This document shows positions 1 through 6,284 of a stretch of DNA of 6,566 nucleotides, one piece after another (positions within the stretch are counted from its first letter, which is position 1; the number at the start of each line of letters is the position of its first letter). The stretch is from Bacteroidales bacterium. Lineage in GTDB: Bacteria; Bacteroidota; Bacteroidia; Bacteroidales; Dysgonomonadaceae. The position numbers and the translations under genes are program-made. The notes beneath the pieces were generated by a model. It saw only the letters and a list, made by a program, of their open reading frames with translations, was not told the origin of the DNA and ran no database searches. The DNA lies in NCBI GenBank assembly GCA_012518155.1, contig JAAYTC010000136.1, positions 1-6,566 on the forward strand, written 5' to 3'.

Positions 1-2403
1 CTTCTCCAACCACTCGTCTTGCTCCCAAAGCAGGTGCAACACGTTTTCCCGGGCCACGTAACCGTGACTCTCCATCGGTAGGATCACTAACCTAACCGGT
101 GCCCCGAAACTTTTCAATGCCTGGAAGTAACGCTCGCTCTGCATGGTGTGCGTACCCGAGTTATTGTCGTCCTCCCCATGAATCAGCAGCATGGGCGTTT
201 TCATCTTGTCGGCATGCATAAAGGGCGACATGGAGTCGTACACTTCCGGAGCCTCCCAGTAATTCCTCTCCTCGGCCTGAAACCCGAACGGGGTGAGCGT
301 ACGGTTATAAGCACCGCTCCGGGCAATGCCCGCGGCAAACAGGTCGGAGTGCGACAACAGGTTCGCCGTCATAAAGGCCCCGTAAGAGTGCCCGCCCACG
401 GCCACCCGGTCGCGATCGATGTATCCCATCGCGTCGACAGCATCGATGGCGGCTTTCGCGTTGGCCACCAGTTGCTCCACGAACGTGTCGTTCGGTTGTT
501 CATCGCCCTCGCCCACGATCGGAAACGAAGCTTCATCCAACACCGCGTAACCGCGGGTTACCCAGTAGACAGGGTTACCGTACGAGAGGTAGGTAAACGC
601 GTTGGGGTTGCTACTACTTTGCCCCGCGCTGTCACGGTCTTTGAACTCCCTGGGGTAAGCCCACATGATCAAGGGGAGCTTCTCCTTCTTCTCCTTATCG
701 TACCCCAGCGGGAGGTAGAGCGTGCCGGTGAGCTCGAACCCATCGTCCCGCCGGTAAGTGATTACCTCTTTATGCACCCCTTCGATGCTTTTAAACGGGT
801 TCTCGAACGAAGTGAGCGGGATGTCGGCAATCCGCTTTCGCAAGTTCTTGATGTAGTAATTTGGAAATTGAGTGGGCGATTCCACCCGGGTGATTAGCGT
901 TCCCTGGCGACTGTCGATAAAGGAGATCAAGTCCTCTACCCGATCGGTCGCGGTAGATTGATACATCCGCTTCTTCTCCAGCGTGCGGAGGTCCAGCTCA
1001 TCGATAAAAGGGAATTGCCCCTCGGCGGTATAGCCATCGCCAAAAAGGTACGCGGTGTGCCCATCCATCAACAGGGTATTGTGGCCGTTGGGATTTCGTT
1101 TCACCTGAAATGCCCCCGGGTGGCTGTAAATATCCTGGTAGTTCCTGTCGGCTACTACCCGCGGCTCCTGCTCGGGATGGGAGGGGTTAATCAGGTAGGT
1201 CTTGGTATTCCGGGTGTTCCACCATCGGTCGTGCACCACCGCGTAAGTGTCATTACCCCAGGTGATACCCGACAGGCGGTGCGTAAGTTTTATCAGCGAA
1301 CGGGGCGCGCCTGTGAATGGGTACTCCAGCTGGAACAGCTCGTCGCGATACTCGGCCTCCACCGCCGGGTCGCCTTTATCCAACGCTTCCGCCCACGCGA
1401 GGGTAGAGGGTTGGTCGGCCCTCCAGTGAATATGCCTCTTTCCTTCGAAGGTAGCCATGAAGCCCACCGGCAGGTTATCCAGTAGGGGCTGCTTGCTAAA
1501 ATTCATGAGGAGATCCCCCTCCATGCTATAGATATCGGTTTCGTTCGGAAAGCTGTAATAGGGTACCACGTAAGAAAAGGGACGGCTCAACGTGGTGAGC
1601 AACAAGTGGCGACCGTCGGGCGAGAAGGACTCTTCCATATGCATTCCCGTCTCTTTCCAGCGCGTGGCCGCACCATCGAGGGCCACTTTGTGCAGCTCCG
1701 AAGTCATCAATATTTCAAAGTTTTGTTCATCTACCGAGTTCTTCAGTAGATCTTGGTAGGTCCTGTTTTGAGAGACCTGCCCGTCGCTTACCGAGACCAC
1801 CGGGCCCTCGGGGATAGCCTTTCCGGTGTCGATCAACGGGGCACGGCCGGCCGGCACAACCCTTGCCAACAGCGCGCTGCCGTCGGGGAACCAAGTGTAG
1901 GGAAACCCGGCGTTGGCATTCAGCACCGCGCCGGTTAACTTCCGGGCTTCGAGGGTGACCAGATCGGCTACCCACAGCTCCACACCCTCTTCTTCGGCGT
2001 GCACGAAAGCAATTTTCGATTCATCGGGCGAAAAGGAAGCGTACGCGATGCGCGGCTCAACGGGCAGCCCTTCGATCTGTTTTAATTCAGCATCGGCCAT
2101 CCGTTTGTACCGGATATTATTATAATAGGTGATCGTGCTTGAAATATTGGCCACCGGGTTTACCCGTAAGCCTCCCAGCCGAATTTCGGGTTGATTCAGG
2201 TCGGACAGCGATTTGAACGTGTGGCGATAAAAGAAGAGCATCTGTTCGCTCTTGCTGTCAATATTCACGAAAGGCGCCCTTTCGATATCCACCAGTTCCA
2301 GAATCTCCCGCGGCGGGGTTTGATAAACCGTCTTTACCTGGGATTGTAATGTTCCTATTGTCATGAAAAAAAGTAACGTAAAAAAATAAATAAACCTCCT
2401 CAT
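1..2403 (-). CDS. Secreted S9 family serine peptidase, glutamyl-endopeptidase-like (C-terminus cut by window edge)
   Basis: This is a prolyl-oligopeptidase-fold serine peptidase that should cleave peptides outside the cytoplasmic membrane. I translated 801 codons on the minus strand without a stop; the frame is still open at base 1. The N-terminus (MRRFIYFFTLLFFMTIG...) is a basic start plus hydrophobic core, a signal peptide ending near residue 21. Residues ~30-540 form the presumed beta-propeller and ~545-801 the alpha/beta hydrolase domain. The nucleophile motif GGHSYGAF places Ser673; HGEDDNNSG gives Asp746 (His+4, the usual triad spacing) with Asp745 beside it; ESHGY gives His780. The motifs around Ser673 (TANLLSHSDLF, SGAYNRTLTPFGF) resemble, from memory, the S9D group that includes chloroplast glutamyl endopeptidase. 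Specificity for Glu is inferred only. Only a short C-terminal piece should be missing. The start at 2403 keeps the full signal peptide; Met14 would truncate it. It is transcribed divergently from the DUF2007 gene. Confidence 0.94.
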   Translation of the reverse strand, partial: MRRFIYFFTLLFFMTIGTLQSQVKTVYQTPPREILELVDIERAPFVNIDSKSEQMLFFYRHTFKSLSDLNQPEIRLGGLRVNPVANISSTITYYNNIRYKRMADAELKQIEGLPVEPRIAYASFSPDESKIAFVHAEEEGVELWVADLVTLEARKLTGAVLNANAGFPYTWFPDGSALLARVVPAGRAPLIDTGKAIPEGPVVSVSDGQVSQNRTYQDLLKNSVDEQNFEILMTSELHKVALDGAATRWKETGMHMEESFSPDGRHLLLTTLSRPFSYVVPYYSFPNETDIYSMEGDLLMNFSKQPLLDNLPVGFMATFEGKRHIHWRADQPSTLAWAEALDKGDPAVEAEYRDELFQLEYPFTGAPRSLIKLTHRLSGITWGNDTYAVVHDRWWNTRNTKTYLINPSHPEQEPRVVADRNYQDIYSHPGAFQVKRNPNGHNTLLMDGHTAYLFGDGYTAEGQFPFIDELDLRTLEKKRMYQSTATDRVEDLISFIDSRQGTLITRVESPTQFPNYYIKNLRKRIADIPLTSFENPFKSIEGVHKEVITYRRDDGFELTGTLYLPLGYDKEKKEKLPLIMWAYPREFKDRDSAGQSSSNPNAFTYLSYGNPVYWVTRGYAVLDEASFPIVGEGDEQPNDTFVEQLVANAKAAIDAVDAMGYIDRDRVAVGGHSYGAFMTANLLSHSDLFAAGIARSGAYNRTLTPFGFQAEERNYWEAPEVYDSMSPFMHADKMKTPMLLIHGEDDNNSGTHTMQSERYFQALKSFGAPVRLVILPMESHGYVARENVLHLLWEQDEWLEK

Positions 2404-2440
2404 ACGATTGTTGATGTTAGTTAGGATAACGAATAAACCC

Positions 2441-2448
2441 CAAATTTA
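2441..2448 (-). promoter_or_regulatory. Bacteroidota-type -7 promoter element for the S9 peptidase gene
   Basis: Read on the minus strand the site is TAAATTTG, a perfect match to the Bacteroidota -7 consensus TAnnTTTG. It lies 37 bp upstream of the peptidase start codon, giving a leader of roughly 30 nt. No good TTG is present at the expected -33 distance on this strand, so the call rests on the -7 element and its position. Confidence 0.55.
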
Positions 2449-2452
2449 CTTC

Positions 2453-2492
2453 AAAAAAACGTTTGGGTGTTGTTATCTGTGAAAAAAAACGT
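2453..2492. repeat. Two AAAAAAACGT direct repeats exactly 30 bp apart
   Basis: The 10-mer AAAAAAACGT occurs at 2453-2462 and again at 2483-2492, with the same face of the helix presented about three turns apart. Both copies lie between the divergent start codons and overlap the putative promoter elements. Phased A-tracts of this type are known to bend DNA, so the pair may shape the divergent promoter region or form a protein-binding site. Function is inferred; the repeat itself is directly visible. Confidence 0.5.
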
Positions 2493-2499
2493 ATTTTTA
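2470..2499 (+). promoter_or_regulatory. Probable Bacteroidota-type promoter for the DUF2007 gene and downstream series
   Basis: TTG at 2470-2472 (-33 position) is followed after 19 bp by TATTTTTA at 2492-2499, which matches the consensus TAnnTTTG except for the last base. The 19-bp spacer is the usual one for this promoter class. Transcription would begin near 2505, leaving about 30 nt before the ATG at 2534. It may drive the whole plus-strand series up to 6138, since no strong promoter or terminator is seen inside that series. Confidence 0.5.
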
Positions 2500-2533
2500 C
2501 CCGCGAAACGGATATTATTAAAAAACTACTCCT

Positions 2534-2761
2534 ATGGAAAAAGATTTTATCACCGTTAAAACATTCGCTTTCCCGGCCGATGTAACCATCGTGCAGACCT
2601 TTATGGAGATGAGGGGAATTGACGTGTATATGAAAAACCTAACCTCAAATAGGCTGGCATATACATTGGGCGATATCGAGATGCAAGTAAAGAGGGCCGA
2701 TTTCGAGAAAGCGAAAGAGGCACTTATCGATGGAGGCTTCGCTAAACCCGAAGATTTTTAA
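2534..2761 (+). CDS. Small DUF2007-type protein (putative signal-transducing protein family)
   Basis: A 75-residue cytoplasmic protein with no signal peptide or membrane segment. Its layout fits the DUF2007 family: an N-terminal beta strand (ITVKTFAFP), a helix ending in MEMRGIDVYMKN, a middle strand (GDIEMQVKRADF) and a C-terminal helix EKAKEALIDGGF. The family is described as putative prokaryotic signal-transducing proteins with a ferredoxin-like/ACT-like fold, but no biochemical role is established. Assignment is from remembered motif pattern, not a search. The ATG at 2534 has no clear Shine-Dalgarno, only an A-rich leader, which is normal for Bacteroidota. An 87-bp gap follows before the AI-2E-family gene, in the same direction. 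Confidence 0.8.
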   Translation: MEKDFITVKTFAFPADVTIVQTFMEMRGIDVYMKNLTSNRLAYTLGDIEMQVKRADFEKAKEALIDGGFAKPEDF

Positions 2762-2848
2762 ACTATAATCAGTCCCGTGGCTTATCGATTTTTAAACGTT
2801 TCACCGGGTTAAGATGTTTCACTTAATATTATCACTTCGCGGCATTAC

Positions 2849-3973
2849 ATGATAGAGCAGACAAATAAAAAAAACAACACGCACAAATACATCCTCATTG
2901 GCTTCATACTGCTTTTGGGGCTCATCATCTTCCGGTATACCCGCCCCTACATGAGCGGGTTCCTGGGAGCGGCCACGCTCTACATAATCGTGAACGGGCA
3001 ACAGAAGTACCTCACGAAGAAGCTCAACTTTAAAAAATCACTCAGCGCGCTCCTGATCGTGTTGGAAGTGCTGATATTTATTCTCCTCCCGCTCACGGGG
3101 ATCACCTTCTTGGTGATCGATACCTTCTCGGGCATCACCATCGACCCGGAGGCCATTTTACGGCAAGTAAACGATTTCGTGGATTCATTGGAAGAGCGGC
3201 TGGGTTTCAATTTTTTCACACCGGAGAACTTGGCCATTATTCCTCGCGCCGGAAGCAACCTCCTTCAAGTGTTGGGCAACAGTGTTTATTCGTTCGTGAT
3301 TAATATTATCGTGATCTTGTTCGTGCTTTATTACATGCTGTTTAGCAACGACGAGTTCGAAAGGGCAATTCGGGAGATACTGCCTTTCAAGGAGGAAAAC
3401 AAGCAAATACTCGCCGAAGAGACGCGTCTCATTATCCAAGCCAACGCCATTGGAATACCTCTCCTGGCAATAATTCAAGGCTTTTTCGCCTATTTAGGAT
3501 ACCTCTTTTTTGGCGTGGAAAACGCGATACTATACGCTATTTTGACAGCCTTCGCGACCATCCTGCCCATTATTGGCACCATGATCGTGTGGGCGCCCAT
3601 CAGCATCGGCATGATGATTGGCGGGGATCTCGTGAACGGGATCGGGCTGCTTATCTACGGCTTTTTCATCATCGGCGGAGTGGATAACGTGGCGCGCTTT
3701 CTATTGCAAAAAAAATTGGCCGATATTCACCCCCTGATCACCGTATTCGGGGTACTTATCGGGATCCCGATGTTCGGGTTCTGGGGCGTTATCTTCGGCC
3801 CTCTTATACTATCGCTATTTATTCTTTTCTTCAACATGTACCGGCACGAGTACGTGGCGGGTTCTAAAGCTGAACCTCGTGTAACCACACGCGATCGGAC
3901 GAAGAAAATGAAAATCCCGGTAAACCCCGCGAAGAAGAAAAGAAAGAAAAAAGATGTACCGGAAAGCGAATAG
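2849..3973 (+). CDS. AI-2E/PerM (YdiK/TqsA) family transporter
   Basis: A 374-residue inner-membrane protein of the AI-2E family (PF01594 type), whose characterised members include autoinducer-2 exporters and ion antiporters; the substrate here is unknown. Hydrophobic segments lie at about residues 14-30, 33-49, 63-90, 147-166, 197-221, 225-258, 263-282 and 300-331. A soluble region of roughly 55 residues sits between the third and fourth segments, which is typical of the family. Family-like stretches include the PIIGT at 240-244 followed by WAP, and the C-terminal FGFWGVIFGPLILS. The tail after residue 334 is strongly basic with KKKRKKK at 362-368 and should be cytoplasmic. No good Shine-Dalgarno precedes the ATG; the start is chosen because it gives a full-length family member. 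Its last 20 bp overlap the start of the lipoprotein gene, indicating co-translation. Confidence 0.9.
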   Translation: MIEQTNKKNNTHKYILIGFILLLGLIIFRYTRPYMSGFLGAATLYIIVNGQQKYLTKKLNFKKSLSALLIVLEVLIFILLPLTGITFLVIDTFSGITIDPEAILRQVNDFVDSLEERLGFNFFTPENLAIIPRAGSNLLQVLGNSVYSFVINIIVILFVLYYMLFSNDEFERAIREILPFKEENKQILAEETRLIIQANAIGIPLLAIIQGFFAYLGYLFFGVENAILYAILTAFATILPIIGTMIVWAPISIGMMIGGDLVNGIGLLIYGFFIIGGVDNVARFLLQKKLADIHPLITVFGVLIGIPMFGFWGVIFGPLILSLFILFFNMYRHEYVAGSKAEPRVTTRDRTKKMKIPVNPAKKKRKKKDVPESE

Positions 3974-5138
3974 ACAGATACCTGCCCTGCTCCTCCTGTT
4001 ACTCGTGTTCGTCTCAACGGCTTGCAACTCGCGCCAAAGAGAGGGAGGGACGTCCATGTTGGGGGACTTTATTTCGTCGGAGCCCATCCGTTATGCCGAA
4101 GGGTTCACGATCGATCACGCGGAAGATTATACACGGGTAACCATCCTAAACCCTTGGTCGAACGCGTCGGACCCGTACGAAACGTACTTCCTGTACCGGA
4201 ACGACTCCATTTTACCGCTCCTACCTTCAGAGGGAGTGAAACTAAAAACACCCCTCACTTCGTTGGCAGTGAACACCTTTTCTTACTTCTCGTTTCTGGA
4301 ATTACTGGGGGAGATGGATGTAATATCAGGGGTGACGGATGGATTCCGGATTTATCACCCGGGGATATTGGAAAAAATAGAGAGGGGCGATATAGTGGAT
4401 CTGGGCGATCCCTTTCAGCCGGATATCGAACGGACCATGGCGTTGAAGCCGCAAGCGGTTATCAACTCGGCGTACGCGCAACTTGACCGCTACAGCGAAC
4501 GGCTCCTGCAAGCAGGTTTTCCGGTCATTTACTCGTTGGAGTGGATGGAGACTTCCCCCTTGGCACGCGCGGAGTGGATAAAACTGATGGCCGCTTTTTT
4601 TGATAAACGAGAGGCGGGCGACAGCCTATTTAACGCGATCGAACAGGAATACCTCCAGCTGCGCGACAAGGTGGAGGCAGTCGACAAGAAGTCGGTACTG
4701 GCGGGTGATATTTTTCAGGATACATGGTATGTCCCGGGGGGGAACAGTTTCAACGCGACGCTGTTTCGCGACGCGGGGCTCGATTACCGGTACCAGGATA
4801 ACAACGAGAGCGGCAGCATAGGGCTCGATATCGAGTCGGTACTCACCCAGTTCGGGAAATCGGATATATGGTTCGGGTGCGAGGCAGGGACCTACGCCGA
4901 GCTGGTTAACAAAGATGCCAAGTACCTATTGTTGCAACCGGTGAAGAACCGAAAGGTGTACAATAATCATAATCGCACCACGCCATCAGGGGGGAACGAC
5001 TACTTTGAAAGCGCGATCGCTAACCCGCACTTCGTGCTGGCAGACCTGGTCAAGGCGGCCTACCCGCACTTGCTGCCCGACTATTCATTCACCTATATTA
5101 AACCATTGGAGGAGCTGGGGGCACGTGAGAAAAAATAG
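3954..5138 (+). CDS. Periplasmic substrate-binding lipoprotein of a metal-chelate (FecB/BtuF-type) ABC importer
   Basis: A 394-residue lipoprotein that should capture an iron-siderophore, haem or corrinoid ligand in the periplasm and hand it to the adjoining permease. The N-terminus is basic with a poly-Leu core and a lipobox-like VSTAC, so Cys24 is the probable lipidated residue (Ser at -3 is slightly atypical). The region 25-100 (YAEGFTIDHAEDY, NPWSNA) is an N-terminal extension that I recognise as common in Bacteroidota members. The PF01497-like domain starts near L104, with LGDPFQPDIERTMALKPQAV around 148-167, a WYVPGGNSFNATLFRDAG segment near 258-275, and PSGGNDYFESA and ANPHFVLADLVKAAYPHLLP near the C-terminus. 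The exact ligand cannot be told from this. The start ATG lies inside the previous gene (20-bp overlap) behind a purine-rich leader, and the 3' end overlaps the permease by 14 bp, so the three are probably coupled. No ATPase gene is next to it. Confidence 0.9.
   Translation: MYRKANRQIPALLLLLLVFVSTACNSRQREGGTSMLGDFISSEPIRYAEGFTIDHAEDYTRVTILNPWSNASDPYETYFLYRNDSILPLLPSEGVKLKTPLTSLAVNTFSYFSFLELLGEMDVISGVTDGFRIYHPGILEKIERGDIVDLGDPFQPDIERTMALKPQAVINSAYAQLDRYSERLLQAGFPVIYSLEWMETSPLARAEWIKLMAAFFDKREAGDSLFNAIEQEYLQLRDKVEAVDKKSVLAGDIFQDTWYVPGGNSFNATLFRDAGLDYRYQDNNESGSIGLDIESVLTQFGKSDIWFGCEAGTYAELVNKDAKYLLLQPVKNRKVYNNHNRTTPSGGNDYFESAIANPHFVLADLVKAAYPHLLPDYSFTYIKPLEELGAREKK
5108..5113 (+). promoter_or_regulatory. 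Ribosome binding site that supports a GTG start for the permease
   Basis: GGAGGA at 5108-5113 lies 11 nt upstream of the GTG at 5125, inside the end of the lipoprotein gene. It is the clearest Shine-Dalgarno in the operon. It favours GTG 5125 over the in-frame ATG at 5005, whose extra 40 residues are polar, Arg/Thr-rich, unlike any FecCD N-terminus, and merely the shifted reading of the lipoprotein gene. Confidence 0.65.
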
Positions 5139-6138
5139 TTCACTTCTATTCATATTGCTGATAGGCTTGGTGATCGCGGCATTTATCGCCGACCTGTTCA
5201 CAGGCAATGCTCCCATCTCGCTGCAAGAGGCTTGGGCGGCACTTGTCGGCTCATCGGGCGATGCGATCGTGGACGAGATCATCCGTAACTATCGCTTCCC
5301 GAAGGCGGTGACTGCCGTGGTTGCCGGCATCTCGCTTTCCGCCTCGGGGCTATTGATGCAAACGCTCTTCCGCAACCCCTTGGCAGGCCCCGACGTATTA
5401 GGGGTAAGCGCGGGGGCAGGATTGGGTGTGGCACTGCTTACCCTGCTCAGTGGAACGGTGGTTTATCCTTTCGTCTCTTCCTTGGGAGGCATGGCACAGG
5501 TAATCGCGGCCATCGCGGGGGCGGGGCTCGTGCTCTTCCTTATCTTGGGCGTTTCGGCACGCATAAAGGACTCGGTCACCATTCTCGTCCTGGGTATGAT
5601 TTTTGGTTACGTGGCCAGCGCCGTGGTAACCGTGCTGCAAAGCTTCGCCGACCCCGACTCGCTGAAGGTGTTCGTGACATGGACATTCGGAAGCCTGGGA
5701 AGCGTCACTTGGAACAAGATGCCCCTGCTGCTCGCGCCCGTGATCCCGGGTATAGCGATGGTTTTTTTCCTGATAAAGCCACTCAACAGCCTTTTACTGG
5801 GGGAGCATTACGCGGCCAGCACCGGGTTAAACATCAAGCGCACACGCTTTATTATTATTGCCATCGCGGCCATCGTCACCGGGACGGTCACTGCTTTTAC
5901 CGGCCCGATTGCCTTCGTGGGAGTGGTGATTCCCCATTTCGCACGCAGCCTCTTCGGCACCGTGAACCACCGGACCGTACTCCCCGCTACTCTCCTTTTG
6001 GGAAGTCTTTTGATGCTAGTATGCGACATCTTGTCGCAGGTACCCATTGCCAACCGTACACTGCCCATTAACGCGGTGACAGCCCTTTTCGGCGCTCCCA
6101 TGATCGTCTGGATCGTGCTGAAAAGGAAGCGACTTTAA
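5125..6138 (+). CDS. FecCD/BtuC-family ABC importer permease
   Basis: The membrane-spanning subunit of a metal-chelate ABC importer, which moves substrate received from the lipoprotein across the inner membrane. With the GTG start it is 337 residues, normal for the family (about 330-350); about ten hydrophobic segments are expected and the sequence is hydrophobic throughout. Family signatures are visible: RFPKAVTAVVAG near 51-62, NPLAGPDVLGVSAGAG from N84, GPIAFVGVVIPHFAR from G260 (the loop that contacts the ATPase), and LPINAVTALFGAPMIVW from L313. It begins 14 bp inside the lipoprotein gene. The cytosolic ATPase that FecCD permeases need is not encoded downstream: after a 146-bp gap comes clpC. 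The substrate class (siderophore, haem or cobalamin) is not determinable here. Confidence 0.92.
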   Translation: MRKNSSLLFILLIGLVIAAFIADLFTGNAPISLQEAWAALVGSSGDAIVDEIIRNYRFPKAVTAVVAGISLSASGLLMQTLFRNPLAGPDVLGVSAGAGLGVALLTLLSGTVVYPFVSSLGGMAQVIAAIAGAGLVLFLILGVSARIKDSVTILVLGMIFGYVASAVVTVLQSFADPDSLKVFVTWTFGSLGSVTWNKMPLLLAPVIPGIAMVFFLIKPLNSLLLGEHYAASTGLNIKRTRFIIIAIAAIVTGTVTAFTGPIAFVGVVIPHFARSLFGTVNHRTVLPATLLLGSLLMLVCDILSQVPIANRTLPINAVTALFGAPMIVWIVLKRKRL

Positions 6139-6238
6139 CTCTTTGGCACCGTTTTTGTACTTATCGTTATGAAACAGCTAATAGCAATCAATACAGCTAT
6201 AATTTATTGTTTTGTTCATCCGATTTAAAATAATAGAT

Positions 6239-6246
6239 TATATTTG
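6239..6246 (+). promoter_or_regulatory. Bacteroidota-type -7 promoter element for clpC
   Basis: TATATTTG is a perfect match to TAnnTTTG and lies 38 bp upstream of the clpC start. The nearest clear -33-like TTG is at 6212-6214, with a 24-bp spacer that is longer than the usual 19-21, so the upstream half is weak. The rest of the 6139-6284 gap is AT-rich. I see no convincing factor-independent terminator, CIRCE element or small RNA in it. Confidence 0.6.
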
Positions 6247-6267
6247 TACATATAAATTGAGATAAAA

Positions 6268-6274
6268 AGGAAGG
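6268..6274 (+). promoter_or_regulatory. Ribosome binding site of clpC
   Basis: AGGAAGG is followed by 10 nt (ATAATAAATA) and then the ATG at 6285. This purine-rich site with an A/T-rich spacer supports the chosen start and suggests good translation of the chaperone gene. Confidence 0.55.
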
Positions 6275-6284
6275 ATAATAAATA

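Noticed and set aside
148..897. Long plus-strand open frame of 249 codons opposite the peptidase
   Set aside because: It lies fully antisense to the peptidase catalytic domain, whose motifs and triad are clear. The predicted protein is rich in His, Arg and Val as expected for a shadow frame in GC-rich DNA, and has no recognisable domain.
958..1485. Second plus-strand open frame of 175 codons opposite the peptidase
   Set aside because: Antisense shadow of the peptidase propeller region, without a plausible promoter, start context or family resemblance.
2395..2400. AGGAGG just after the peptidase start codon as a Shine-Dalgarno for the internal Met14
   Set aside because: It lies 30 nt from Met14, too far to serve, and starting at Met14 would destroy the signal peptide. 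The bases are simply two Arg codons.
2774..2808. Possible terminator hairpin CCCG...CGGG between the DUF2007 and AI-2E genes
   Set aside because: The stem is short, needs a bulge, has a loop of about 20 nt and is not followed by a T-run, so it is not supported as a terminator.
4022..4486. Alternative plus-strand frame of 154 codons inside the lipoprotein gene
   Set aside because: A different-frame shadow of the lipoprotein coding sequence, with no domain resemblance.
5679..6071. Alternative frame of 130 codons inside the permease gene
   Set aside because: Composition (many His, Arg, Pro, Tyr) is that of a shifted frame of a membrane protein; the permease frame carries clear FecCD motifs through the same bases.
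6181..6200. Inverted repeat ATAGC...GCTAT after the permease gene
   Set aside because: Only 5 bp arms with a 10-nt loop and no following T-run; it is too weak to call a terminator or operator.
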